This document shows positions 9,399 to 22,725 of a stretch of 64,000 nucleotides of DNA, one piece after another. Below the pieces are notes generated by a model. The model saw only the letters and a list, made by a program, of their open reading frames with translations, did not search any database and had not been told where the DNA came from. This DNA is from Urechis unicinctus. Taxonomy: Eukaryota > Annelida > Polychaeta > Xenopneusta > Urechidae. Positions within the stretch are counted from its first letter, which is position 1; every line of letters begins with the position of its first letter. The stretch lies in assembly GCA_034190875.2 (NCBI GenBank), contig CM067353.1, positions 33,353,675 through 33,417,674 on the forward strand. Direction: 5' to 3'. A program made the translations under genes and the position numbers.

Positions 9399-10221
9399 CA
9401 TTATCTTCAGTATCTCCTCATGCGAGATGTGTAGAAAAGTCTACCTTGAGCTAATAAATGAAACGGCTTGCAACAAAAATCATTGAAATGATTGTTAAAT
9501 TGATCTATTTATTCTAAACAATATGAGACATACTTTGTGAAAGTATCACACAAAAATCTGATATTTACACGTGAGGGAAAACGCTTAAAGAGGCAGAACG
9601 CACGCCGTATAAATCAATAACTGCACTCAAACAGTGGATATGTGGCCCGGTATGTGGCTGGGTTGGTATTTCCGTCACATTAGAGCAGTGAGAATAGCAA
9701 TCAACCAGCGTAGAAAATAAGAAGAGAATGTAAACAAAGGACATTGATCGAATTACAAAAGACTTGAACATAAGCTATTATGCTTATGGCAATTGATTTA
9801 GCGATGTGTCAGTTATTTTCAAGTCGTTGACGAGGAATCATATTGTAAACCATAGGTCACTCCCTGACATGAGGGTAACCAGATAAGCTGGGCTGATATA
9901 AGCACTTCAATATGTCCATTTTGTCAATAAAACATCAAGTCATTCATTGTTAGAACCGTTTCTTAAACTTATGCCTACATCAGTTTTCGGAAACGGTGTA
10001 ATTGGTACTACCTAACAAAACATAATCAAAGGTCATATATAATCTTAACAACATTTCTTCTAGCTTGTTTCTCTCACACACGGCTCCTATTTGTACCTGT
10101 TTAGGTGTCTGGCGACGAGTAAAATGCTCGTCTGATATAACCGACTGCGCACACATCGAGAAGTATGACATGCGCCTAGCACTAAGCGGACTATTTGATG
10201 TGAGTACGACAGGTTCACATC
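9399..10221. other. Right flank of the Gypsy insertion, no gene seen
   Basis: This AT-rich sequence begins with the second copy of the CATT target duplication. I find no conserved ORF, RNA gene or clear match to the rest of the array, although by position it should be the continuation of the unit split by the retrotransposon. Confidence 0.5.
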
Positions 10222-13200
10222 AGTATATGAATGACATTCTAAGCTCTTTGACTTTATACACATATAACACATATAACTAATATTGCCTGGATTTAACACT
10301 TTACAGTGCCTGCCACAATCGGCCAAATAACGCATAAAAGCAAACGGCTCTCTTCAATCACATGCGAGGACATAAAATCAAAGAGTTACAAGAGTGATTT
10401 ATCTGTGTCAGAATAACGCAGAATAAGGCCAGTAATTAACAATCAGTCATATTTTGATTAACAACTATTAATCTGAATCGATTCCATCGATAACATTAAC
10501 CAAGTTATAAAGTATGTCGCAACCTTTGACCACCTGTAAATTCTGATGGATCGTGATCCGTTGCCCACGAATACAATAAATCTGAATTTGGTAAAGGCTG
10601 TCTGCAGGAGATTGTATTCAGTCTCAGACCCTGAGATTGATTGAGTAGCTGTTTAGGTAAGACCTTAATCTTAAGTACGTTTCCTCAGCGGTAAACCACG
10701 TCCCCCCTTATATTTGACCATTGAATTCACAATTATGCTTGCCATTATTTGAACCATTCCGTCGCTTAATTGGTGTTGAGTTGTTGCAATGATGACGTGA
10801 CAATGATGTTGATTGAACATAATAAGCTTCATTTGCTTTGCCTATGTTGATATCTTATATTTAACTGAAAGCTTTTTGTAGGGCTTACAGCAACAATATA
10901 AGCCCGACAGGCAACAACAGTACACACGGTGGTATCAGGTAGCATTCTTTGATAGTTAGAAGAAACCAACGAGAGCTATATTAAGATGAACTGGGGAAAA
11001 GCTTAACGATGAAAACGACTAGAATAATGAGTCTAGCAGTGATTACGCGTCACAATTCATTCAGTGCAACATATACATACCAACTCAAATAATCACAGTG
11101 GTATTTATTGTTAATGGTTCAATATGTTGTAATGCAATTATCACATAGTATAATTCGCCGATTCCAAGCTGAGAAACGACTGCATGGCAAATAATGCTTC
11201 TCATATAAGAATCAGGACCACGTAAAACGCTCTCTTATCTGAGCAATAAAGTCGAGAGGGAGAATCGATCCTCGTTAATGTTTCCCCATCATCACAGTGA
11301 CAAATTACGAAAGACTGCACTTGTTTTCTTAATATATCATTTGTTTGGAGCGGATCAGTATTGTGCAGATTTTCCTGAATGTTGCCGAGAATGGCACAGA
11401 GCAAACCTAGATATGTTATTCTGAACATTTTGTAACCATTCCGTGTGTGCAGTGGTTGCCAAGCTAATATAGTCAAAAAAGCGATAGTTATCTACAATAA
11501 ATGCCGATAATCACAATCTGTTACCGTCAAGTTCATTCGACAAGGCGGGAAATGTTTTCTTACATGTAAATTGCATCATTTCCCGGCTTCCGGTCATGCG
11601 CAGTGCAGTCATGTTTATCAGGCGAGCCTGCATACACGCTAATTGCTCCTATTGTTGCAGTTTCCCCCAACCACACTAAACTGCAGTTGATTAGGTGCCA
11701 TTCATGTCGCTTTATGACGTCACATATGAGACACAACCGCCCACTCTTTTTGATTTGTTATCTATAAAACTAGACTGATTTCACGTGGACGCTTCAAATT
11801 TGATTACATGTCAGAGAATAACTAACTAGGAACTACGCCCTAGTACCAGTCTCAAAGGCGAGCAGGCAAGTGGCGCAACTCCTCACAAGAGATTTATAAG
11901 AAATAGATTATTGACTCATTATTTAGGTGCGTTGTAAACAATGTGTGACATACAGTCAATCAACAATATGTGACGTCTTGCTGGGTAAATATCAGTTGAG
12001 GGTAATTCAATTGTTCCGCAGCCACTGTTTTAAGTGCATTCTGAATACTGGTGTCCAATATACTAGGCATCACATCATGACCTGTACTAGGGGCGTTCGT
12101 CCAAGTCACAATACTGATACTGTTCATTAAGCATATAAATTATTTCAACGCTCCCATACTTTATACACATAGTGGTGTAGAATACATGGCCTCATTACGA
12201 ATCCTGCTGAAATCCCTTCAGCTAAAACAATGCTCGCCACACATGGGGTACGTATAGAGCGTGGTTGTGTGGTGTCTTGTACCCCTGGTTTCTCATGATA
12301 GAAGTCCTCGCTACCAAATTGATAACAACACACATCAGAGGAAAAGATAAAATTAAAATCAGAATCACACGCGTAGTAATCTCGCACATATCCTTTGTAA
12401 TACTCAATTACAGCTTCACCAGAAAATGTCAAATCAAGAGTATTTGTGATGCTTTCGTTTCAGTGAACCCTAGAGTTCTCGTCTATGATCGAAAGGCAGT
12501 ACAATTAACCAATTGAAATGTTTCTTGGAATTGGTTTCGATAAGGAATGGTAGCGTTATATGGTCCAGGTACCCCTATCATGAATTAGATCTGCTCTGAT
12601 AAATCAATGATATGATAAACATATCGTTTGATCCGTTTGTTGTACGAGAACCGACATAGAAATAACACCACTGCCACTAACGACGTGTTTCAATGCTGCG
12701 ACCACTACCACGAACCAGTGCCCATTAGGCAAGCTACTGACAAAAACCAGTCATATCACTTCACGATTAGCCATCAATCAGAATTCAATCCATCGAAAAC
12801 ATTCATAAAGTAGCCAAGAATGTCGCAATCTTTGACTAGAGCGTGATCTGTAAACTCTGATGGATGGTGATCCGTTGCCCACGAACCCAGTGGATCTGCT
12901 TCTGGTAGGCTGTCTTCAAGATGGTGTATTCAGTCTAAAACCGTGAGCTTGATTGAGCAGCTTGTTAGGTAAGACCCTAATCTTAAGCTATTTTCCACAG
13001 TGGGAAACCACGTAGCGCCTTTTATCTGATCAATTGAGTTACAATAAATGTTTGCCATTATTAAAAACACCCAGATAGATCGTCACTTCATTTGTCTGGG
13101 TTAAGTTGTTACAACCATGAAGTGACAATGAAATTCTTATATCAAAAGCGTAATTTGCTTTGTCTTTTTTTAATATCTGACAGACTTTTGCGAGGCTTAC

Positions 13201-15919
13201 AATAACGCTTACTATTGGACAGGTAACCAAACAGCATAAGGTGGCATCCGGTAGCTTTCCTTGAAAGAAAGAGGAAAAAAATAGGAATTGAGATTTAAAT
13301 TAGCATCAGGACTGGGAAAAAGCTTATCAATAAAAAACACATTAATGATTCTTGCAGTGAAAAGCGACATAATTCATTCAGTAACAATATTAACATATTC
13401 ATCAGTAAAGTGAGTGGCAAAAATATATAACCTCAATACTTCCTTTTGTTGAATTTTCTAAAACCAATGATATCGAAATATGAGTTATATACTAGCCTTA
13501 CATTTATAGGACAATGTACACTCACGGTGAGTAGAATGACTGTTTGAAATTGATGCAATTTAACGCCAAATATTCACTGTGAATTTATCTAAATATTGTT
13601 TCCCGAAACATCGAATGTTGTGAAAAGCTCACTTTGTTGCAATGAAATCATCTGATTATATAACCAGCTGGTAATGCCCTTCTTCTCAAAAGAAACATGA
13701 GCACCTAAAATGTTCACTAATCTGCGCAATGAATAAGAGAGGGAGTATCGTCAATGTTTCCCGTCAGCACAGAGATGTATTACGACGAATTGCACATTTT
13801 GATTGGTACATCACTTGTTTAGAGTGGATCAGTTTGGTGTGGATTGACGTACAGCAAATCTAAAAATAACGTTCTTCATATACCGATTCATTGGAACCAT
13901 CGTGCTCGAGCATTGACGAGCTTACTGGTAAAGTCCATTATGCGGTAATTACCTTGAATTAACTCTACAATGAATGCTAACAGACTTGACTTAACCTGTT
14001 ACCGTCACATTAGCCCGATTCCGATGCGATGCTCGGCTCCCTTAATTCGACATGGCGGGGATTTCTTACTACATCAGCATGGCCTTATTTATTTTTACCG
14101 GCACTTCTGGTTATCTCCTATTGTGTGCTGTACGGCCCTAATGTTCAGCTGATTAGGGGCCATTCATGCCGCTTTATGATGTCTCATAGAAGGTTTGTCC
14201 ACTCTCTGTATATTAATCTTTATCCATAAAACTGGTAGCATGTGGACACTAGACATTCGTTCATATGGTTTATCAAATGCCGGAGAAAATCCGCCCAGGA
14301 ATAACGCCCTCGTTCCAGTCGCAAATTTGAGTAAGCAAGCAGCGTAAGAGGATCTCCTCACAAGAGATATGTAAGAAGTTCCCCCTCGAGCGATGGATGG
14401 ATGGCTTGCAAAATACATTATGTTCATATTAGTATGTTGGATAAAATCTTCACCTGACTACTAACTAACAAACAATTAACAAGAGGAACCAAAGCAGTTT
14501 TAACAATGTGAGAACGATTGTGAAAGCAACACGCGCAAAGGCTGGGGTGTTGTTTCTGCGCCTGAGGCCTGAAAAAAATCACACAGCGCCATGACTATGG
14601 CGGGGAATACACACCAAGAACATTAGAAGAATAACAGACAACTTAACATGATCTGTTTTTATGGATGTCTCTGGTGTCACTTCCGGTTAAAACGGGACTG
14701 AAATCTAAAGTCAAGGCGTCGTTTCTTCGTCGCTAACGGTCGTATGGTAAATTGGTTTTCACTCGAAGGAAGTTCATTCAATTCCGAACAGCCGTTCAGG
14801 TGGGTAGATGGCCCAAATTAATGATTTAATGTGAAACTATATGAGAATGATTAACTCTATCCCATAATTTCAAATCGACACCACCCAATAAAAAAATAAA
14901 CTATAAATGAATACTCCTCCTACAATAGGCAGTCACATTGCTCGCGATGTCGCAGGTAACGAGCTAAACAACACAGCCGAATGGATCAAACCTTTGACCA
15001 AAGCGCAGTGGTTGAGTTTATCTGTAAATTCTGATGGATGGTGATCAGTTGCACACCAATACAATGGATCTGCATCTGGTAGACTGTCTTCAAAAGATTG
15101 CATTCAGTGGCAGACTCTGAGCTTGATTGATCACCCTTTATGTTGGGCCTTAATCTTTAGTAGGTTTCCCTCGCTGAACTCCACATTGCGGCGAATTCAT
15201 AACCTTTGTGTGGAGATTAACCTGCGTCGTAATTTAGGACGTTCCAAGAGATCGTCAGATATACAGGCCGTCAATTAGTCTAGTTGTTCAGATATCAATG
15301 GTTACACTCGACTCGTAGATGACTGGGATAACATGCAACTCTGTAAACCATCCTTTCTTTGCCCTGCGAGGTGATAATTTGCACGCGTCGGACGTTTGGA
15401 GGGCGTTGAATGACCAATTTTTTAGACTAGCCTTGAACGCAAACACGATTATTTGGAGACTCATCCAAGTGCAAATTTACAAATCATCAAGGAAAAAAAT
15501 TAATTTTGGTATCGAACCGATCGGAGAATCAAAGAAAATTAGTTATCCACTGAAATCACCTGCACTTTCATGCAATGGATGCATTTGTTATCAACTCGCT
15601 ATGCATGCAACCAAATAATTACCAAGTGACCCAAAATCGTGTGTAACAATTTTGAGGAACAATTTTGCAATGGTTTCCTTTCCTCGTGGTTGTGTATTAA
15701 GACCCATCACTGCTAAGCAACTATGTGTTTTCTTTTCATAAACATCGTCCAATCTGATTGTGGAGAATGTCTCCAGCGCAATGTGACATAAGTTGGTTGT
15801 GAACCTTGATTATATCTTTAGAATCTGACCCATGGAAACAAAGAAAACAGTACCAAGCTTGTCAGTTCCATAATGAATGAAAGATTGAAACGTCGATGAT
15901 GTTCAACTTACTCAGCCGT
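10222..15919. repeat. Large duplicated block, copy A, built from three related units
   Basis: This block matches 18,108-23,999 almost continuously, by eye at more than 90 percent over long stretches. It is itself made of related units. The landmark 'tctgatggat.gtgatc.gttgc' occurs at about 10,541, 12,855 and 15,026, each followed by the same order of blocks: an aligned 'gctgtct', a '...cagtct' block, and 'ggtaagaccttaatcttaag' or its variant. A second landmark, 'cattcatg.cgctttatga', occurs at about 11,699 and 14,161. The first two units are about 2.3 kb and the third is truncated after roughly 350 bp of homology. Copy A has about 258 bp (10,872-11,129) that copy B lacks. No convincing protein-coding exon is seen. 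A minus-strand ORF at 12,145-12,432 is retained in copy B, but its differences are mostly amino-acid changing. Confidence 0.9.
11715..11769 (+). promoter_or_regulatory. CRE plus TATA promoter-like module in array copy A
   Basis: A perfect palindromic cAMP-response element TGACGTCA (11,715-11,722) lies 40 bp upstream of TATAAAA (11,763-11,769). This order and spacing are those of a CREB/ATF-responsive core promoter directed rightward, with a start expected near 11,795. About 70 bp further on, 'CAG|GCAAGT' resembles a GC-type splice donor. The module is repeated in copy B, and the paralogous site at about 14,170 has decayed (TGATGTCT, CATAAAA). Transcription is inferred only. Confidence 0.5.
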
Positions 15920-16137
15920 GAGGTCACAGCATCATGTTACCTGAGTAAAAAAGTACAGAAAACATTTACATAGACAGAGGGTTTTGGCAAGGTCAGGAAT
16001 TTGGTGGCATGAGAAGCACATTATCAATTTATACAATAACAAATGACTTTTTTGCTTGACTAGTTAATGTGGGCAAGTACATGTATAACAATTTGGAGTG
16101 GTGCACATATACCTGTATCTATTGATAAACCAATTTT

Positions 16138-16925
16138 TTATGTAGTTGCAGTATCCTTTGTAAGAATGAGAGAATATTTTGTTACAATGATTTTCGGGGC
16201 ATTGTTGATGAATTTTGGAATGCTGAATCGAATGGAAGTGACTGCAAAAGAGTGTTCTACTCTTGGGATGAAAAGATTATTGTGATTTCTAGTATTGTGA
16301 TTATGAATGTCAGATGTTTGATTTATTAAATTTATGTTATTGTAATATGAGGGTAGATTGTTGTGTAAGTAATAATAATAGAATTTATATCTGGACAGTG
16401 AAAATAGATCTTCAATGTTCAAAGTCTGTAGTTCTTTAAAAAGAGGATCAGTGTGAGCATTGTAGGAGCTGCAAGTAATGATTCGAATGATCTTTTTTTT
16501 GAAGTTTTGCAATTCTATTACCATGTTGATCCCAAAGTAACAAGTTGTAGTTTAGATGTGGTAATATTAGTGAGTTGTAGAGCAATTTTTTAATATATAA
16601 TGGGAGGAGGTGTTTTAGTTTACTTATAATGCCCATTGTTCGACTTAGTTTGCTATAGATTTTATCTGAGTGTATGCATATTTGTCTTGGTTGGTAATTC
16701 TATTTGTTTAGTAGATATATTATCAAGCCACCTTTGCTACCACAAGTTTTGCCCTGAGGTATACATGTGTAACCAGGTAGCTGTATGAGCGACAAGTCAT
16801 CTCCATCTGTTATTCTACATTCTTGAAAACATAAGGCAGAGAATTCTATGTTGTGACTTTTGGCATTAACTGAGTCAATATTAGAGATGTAAATAGTAAA
16901 TGAACCTTTTTGGGATGCTAGGAAT
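16138..16925 (-). mobile_element. Internally deleted LINE (non-LTR retrotransposon) fragment
   Basis: Reading the minus strand, 16,925 down to 16,700 encodes part of an APE-type endonuclease: 'FSALCFQECRITDGDD' is the typical catalytic Q-E region, followed by a GGLIIYL-type strand. It stops at 16,700. Directly after, about 16,690-16,138 encodes the C-terminal part of a LINE polymerase: 'SKLSRTMGIISKLKHLLP', then 'SLILPHLNYN', then 'PLFKELQTLNIEDLF'. The catalytic reverse-transcriptase core that should lie between them is missing. The polymerase part also has a frameshift in a T run near 16,495. This is a dead copy of a Jockey/CR1-like element with an internal deletion; exact outer ends are not resolved. 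Confidence 0.85.
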
Positions 16926-18107
16926 TCAAGTGCATGGTCATCATATGGGGAGTGTCTTATAACATGACATTACTTTCATCATTTTCAACTTCAATGTCAT
17001 TTACCAGTTCGCAGAACGAATGTTTTGTTAACCGTAAATACAAGCAAGTATGTCTGACATAACTTCAGAAGATTTACAGTGGAAATAGCTAGAATGAATT
17101 CAACAATAACAAACTACAAGTGCCTCTAAAATCACCAGGGTAAAAGCATAACAAGTAAAATAAAAGTATGGGTTTGGTGTCTTAAAGACAGTAAGATCAG
17201 TTGTATGAAATGACACATTACACTGAGGTCATCATTTAAAAGTCATGTTCAGTGCATGGTACCAGTCTGAGTAAAAATAACGCAGGCAACGAATTGTTTC
17301 TACCTATTTTGGTTGGTAGCTCCATGAGCAAGGAGTTGTGGCATTTGTGACCACAGCAGCAGGGGATTTAGTCCTGCCAGAAGTGATAGGTACGGGTTTG
17401 ACTGCAGTCCACTGGGATGTATCTGTTCAATCTTGTGTAGCGGTAGTAAGCTATCAAGATGGTGGTATCATAATGGTCTACCACAATCAACTGTGTTTAC
17501 CACATTGAAATTGTGCCATTATCTGGCCTATTGTGTCGTAGTTGTTCACTTTGCAAAACACATAAAAAAGACAAAATATATTACATTGTTTTCGCCAATT
17601 ATGCAGAAGTTGTAGTCGAAATTTTGAAAAAATGCCTTGGTTTCTAAAGCCCTAAATAAAAACGAATTTAGTTTTTTTGAATTTCACATCGATGTGTTGT
17701 AAAACGATATTGCAGGGGATTACTGCATTATTGTATTCACTATTAATGAAAAAAGGTTCCATTACAGAGATTGAATATAGTCAATATATACGCAAAATGG
17801 TCACTTCAGCAAACCGGTGTCATATTGATTGGATTTTAAAATTATGAGCAAGACAAAACACCTGACCCTGGTGTATCAGAAGTGAATTTATATCAGTATT
17901 TAGGTATCACATTATTGTCATGGTCGTTGTATAGATGTGAATGTGTGATTACAGCCCGGACGGCTGCCAGCTAATGACTCGTACCGTAATGCTTTCAACT
18001 AATTCGCAGCCCCTGCTTAATTTGTCTTCTTAATCAAATATATTGGGTATCACATCACACCTTGTACTTTGGTAGCTCGTCCAAGTAATAAAGCTGACCC
18101 TGCTAAT
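16926..18107. other. Spacer between the two large array blocks
   Basis: The first part (to about 17,040) is probably the 5' end of the LINE. The stretch 17,040-17,930 shows no gene or repeat that I recognise. From about 17,930 to 18,107 the sequence again matches an array unit: 'gtatcacatcac.ccttgtact' and 'gctcgtccaagt' correspond to 12,065-12,110. Copy B is therefore preceded by the tail of another unit. Confidence 0.5.
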
Positions 18108-19311
18108 ACAGTATATGAATGGCACTCTATGCTCATTGACACATATAACTAATATTGCCTGGATTTAACACTTTACAGTGCCTGCCACAATCGGCCACAT
18201 TGTCTACCCAGTAAATAATGCATAATAGAAAAGAGCTCACTTAAATCACATGTGAGGACATAAAATCAAAGAGATACAAGCGTGATTTATCTGTGCCAGA
18301 ATAACGCAGAATAAGGCCAGTAATTAACAATCAGTCATATTATTATTTACAACTATTAATCTGAATAGAATCCATCGATAACATTAATCAAGTTATAAAG
18401 TATGTCGCAACTTTTGACCACCTGGGTTTAATCTGTAAATTCTGATGGTAAAAGCTGTCTGCAGGAGATTGTATTCAGTCTCAGACCCTGAGATTGATAG
18501 AGTAGCTGTTTAGGTAAGACCTTAATCTTAAGTACGTTTCCTCAGCGGTAAACCACGTCCCCCCTTATATCTGTCCATTGAATTCACAATGATGCTTGCC
18601 ATTATTTGAACCATTCCGTCGCTTAATTGGTGTTGAGTTGTTGCAATGATGACGTAACAATGAAGTTGATTGAACGGATTCTGACATAATAAGCGTCATT
18701 TGCTTTGCTTATGTTCATATCTTATATTTAACTGAAAGATTATTGTTTTAATGCAATTATCACATAGTATAAGTCGCCGATTCCAAGCTGAGAAACGACT
18801 GCATGGCAAATAATGCTTCTCATATAAAAATCAGGACCACGTAAAACGCTCTCCAATCTAAGCAATAAAGTCGAGAGGGAGCATCGACCCCTGATAATTT
18901 TTCCCCGTCATCATTATGACTTATTACAGAAGTCTGCACTATTTTTTCTGGATATATCATTTGTTATAGATATGTTATTCTAAACATTTGGGAACTATTC
19001 CATATGTGCAGTTGTTGTCAAGCTAAAATAGTCCATTAAGCGGTAGTTATCTTGATTTTACTCTACAATAAATGTCGATCATCTCATCACAATCTGTTAC
19101 TGTCAAGTTTGTCCTATTCCGGTGTGAAGCTTCATTCGACAAGGCGGGAAATGTTTTCTTTACATGTGAATTGCATTATTTCCCGGCTTCCGGTCATGTG
19201 CAGTGCGTCATGCTTATCAGGCGAGCCTGCATACACACTAATTACTCCTATTGTTGCTGTATCCCCCCCCCACTAAACTGCAGTTGATTAGGAGCCATTC
19301 ATGTCGCTTTA

Positions 19312-19366
19312 TGACGTCACATATGAGACACAACCGCCCACTCTTTTTGAATTTTTATCTATAAAA
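19312..19366 (+). promoter_or_regulatory. CRE plus TATA promoter-like module in array copy B
   Basis: This is the copy-B equivalent of 11,715-11,769. TGACGTCA is at 19,312-19,319 and TATAAAA at 19,360-19,366. Both elements and their 40-bp spacing are intact although the intervening bases have changed. Confidence 0.5.
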
Positions 19367-22215
19367 CTAGACTGATTTCACGTGGACGCTTCAAATTTGA
19401 TTACATGTCAGAGAACAACTAACTTGGAACAACGCCCTAGTACCAGTCTCAAATGCGAGCAGGCAAGTGGCGCAACTCCTCACAAGAGATTTAAAAGAAA
19501 TAGGTTATTGACTCATTATTTAGGTGCGTTGTAAACAATGTGTGACATACAATCAATTAACAATATGTGAAGTCTTGCTAGGTAAATATCAGTTGAGGGT
19601 AATTCAATTGTTCAGCAGCCACTGTTTTAAGTGCATCCTGAATACTGGTGTCCAATATACTATGGCATCACATCACGACCTGTACTAGGGGCGTTCTTCA
19701 AAGTCGCAATCCTGATACTGTTCATTAAGCATTTAGATTAATTTAACGCTCCCATACTTTATACACATAGCGGTGACAAAATACATGGCCTCATTACGAA
19801 TCCTGCTGAAATCCCTTCAGCTAAAACAATGCTCGCCACACATGGGGTACGTATAGAGCGTGGTTGAGTGGTGTCTTGTACCCCTGGTTTCTCATGATAG
19901 AAGTCCTCGCTACCAAATTGATAACAACACACATCAGGGGAGAAGATCAAATTAAAATCAGAATCACACACGTAGTAATTTCGCACATATCCTTTGTAAT
20001 ATTCAATTACAGCTTCATCAGATAATGTCAAATCAAGAGTATTTGTGATGCTTTCGTTTCAGTGAACCCTAGAGTCCTCGTCTATGATCGAAAAGCAGTA
20101 CAATTAACCAATTGAAATGTTTCTTGGAATTGGTTTCGATAAGGAATGGTAGCGTTATATGGTCCAGGTACCCCTATCATGAATTAGATCTCATCTGATG
20201 AATCAATGATATGATAAACATATCGTTTGATCCGTTTGTTGTACGAGAACCGACATAGAAATAACACCACTGCCACTAACGACGTGTTTCAATGCTGCGA
20301 CCACTACCACGAACCAGTTTAAGCAAGCTACTGACAAAAACCAGTCATATCACTTCACGATTAATCAATCAGAATTCAATCCATCGAAAACATTCATAAA
20401 GTAGCCAAGAATGTCGCAACCTTTGACTAGAGCGTGATCTGTAAACTCTGATGGATGGTGATCCGTTGCCCACGAACCCAGTGGATCTGCTTCTGCTAGG
20501 CTGTCTTCAACATGGTGTATTCAGTCTAAAACCGTGAGCTTGATTAGCAGCTTGTTAGGTAAGACCCTAATCTTAAGCTATTTTCCACAGTGGGAAACCA
20601 CGTAGCGCCTTTTATCTGATCATTGAGTTACAATAAATGTTTGCCATTATTAAAAACACCCAGATAGATCGTCACTTCATTTGTCTGGGTTAAGTTATTA
20701 CAACCATGAAGAGACAATGAAATTTGATGAAACAGGTTCTCATATCATAAGCGTAATTTGCGTTGTCTTTTTAAATATCTAACAGCCTTTTGCGAGGCTT
20801 ACAATGACGCTTCAAATCGGACAGGTAACCAAACAGCATAAGGTGGCATCCGGCAGCTTTCCTTGAAGAAAGAGGAAAGCATTGAGATCTAAATGAGCAT
20901 CAGGACTGGGAAAAAGCTTGTCAATAAAAAACACATTAATGATTCTTGCAGTGAAAAGCGACATAATTCATTCAGTAACAATATTAACATATCATCAGTA
21001 AAGTGAGTGACAAAAATATATAAACTCAATACTTCCTGTTGTTGAATTTTCTAAAACCAAGGATATCGAAATATGAGTTATATACTAGCCTTACATTTAT
21101 AGGACAATGTACACTCACTGTGATTAGAATGACTGTTTGAAGTTGATGCAATTTAACGCCAAATATTCACTGTGAATTTACCTAAATATTGTTGCCCGAA
21201 ACATCGAATGTTGTGAAAAGCTCATTTTGTTGCAATGAAATCATCTGATTATATAACCAGCTGGTAATGCCCTTCTTCTCAAAAGAAACATGAGCACCTA
21301 AAATGATCACTAATCTGCGCAATGAATAAGAGAGGGAGTATCGTCAATGTTTCCCGTCAGCACAGAGATGTATTACGACGAATTGCACATTTTGATTGGT
21401 ACATCACTTGTTTAGAGTGGATCAGTTTGGTGTGGATTGACGTACAGCAAATCTAAAAATAACGTTCTTCATATACCGATTCATTGGAACCATCGTGCTC
21501 GAGCATTGACGAGCTTACTGGTAAAGTCCATTATGCGGTAATTACCTTGAATTAACTCTACAATGAATGCTAACAGACTTGACATAACCTGTTACCGTCA
21601 CATTCGCCCGATTCCGGTGCGATGCTCGGCTCCCTTAATTCGACATGGCGGGGATTTCTTACTACATCAGCATGGCCTTATTTATTTTACCGGCACTTCT
21701 GGTTATCTCCTATTGTGTGCTGTACGGCCCTAATGTTCAGCTGATTAGGGGCCATTCATGCCGCTTTATGATGTCTCATAGAAGGTTTGTCCACTCTCTG
21801 TATATTAATCTTTATCCATAAAACTGGTAGCGTGTGGACACTAGACATTCGTTCAAATGGTTTATCAAATGTCGGAGAAAATCCGCCCAGGAATAATGCC
21901 CTCGTTCCAGTCGCGAATTTGAGTACGCAAGCAGCGTAAGAGGATCTCCTCACAAGAGATATGTAAGAAGTTCCCCCTCGAGCGATGGATGGATGGCTTG
22001 TAGAACACATTATGTCCATATTAGTATGTTGGATAAATCTTCACCTGACTGCTAACTAACAAACAATTAACAAGAGGACCAAAGCAGTTTTAATAATGTG
22101 AGACAGCAAAGGCTGGGGTGTTGTTTCTGCGCCTGAGGCCTGAAAAAAATAAAACAGCGTCATGGCTATGGCGGGGAATAAACACCAAGAATAGCAGACG
22201 ACTGTAACATGATCT

Positions 22216-22725
22216 GTTTTGCCCAGGTCCCTTTTGTAAGGGATGTGTTAGTTGCCTTCATGTCAACCACGTGGCGTTATGTTGTCAGACAAGCATGGGG
22301 TGAAACGCCTCCAAAGTAGCACTAGAAAGAAAGACCAGGGAAAGTTAGTGGACAGGAGTGAGGACTTACTATAAACGCTCTTATATCACAAAGTCATACT
22401 ATGTGCACATAATGGTAACTCAACATCAAGCCTTGTATATTCTCAATAGTTTTCTAAAAATTTTAGTTTAAAGCACAAAAACGCCCCCCCCCCCAGAATG
22501 CCTTAACACCACACCCCGCTATCTTCACTAATACTGGGTCGATTTTGAATATGCTTCCATATAAATGTGATAAAATTTTGTCTGCTTCATGTAAGCATGA
22601 GTTGGGCGTAGGTTTCCCATAAGTGGCAGGTAAAATTGCCATGAAATTTTCGATCGCTTTTTAAATCGACAATATACGTTCGATGGTCGATGATCAAATA
22701 ATACCAGGGACAGCGTCAACCGACT
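22216..22725. other. 510-bp segment present only in array copy B
   Basis: Copy A reads straight through here (around 14,660, 'atctgtttttatggatgtc'), whereas copy B has about 510 additional bases containing a C12 run near 22,483. No terminal repeats or ORFs identify it as a transposon. It is either an insertion in copy B or a deletion from copy A. Confidence 0.6.

Noticed and set aside
14164-14427. Minus-strand ORF with a matching copy at 21,756-22,019
   Set aside because: It spans the decayed promoter-like landmark. The related unit at 11,700-11,930 does not keep the frame, so its presence in both blocks reflects recent duplication.
15319-15618. Plus-strand ORF of 99 codons in array copy A
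   Set aside because: The copy B equivalent (about 23,390-23,690) has indels that break the frame.
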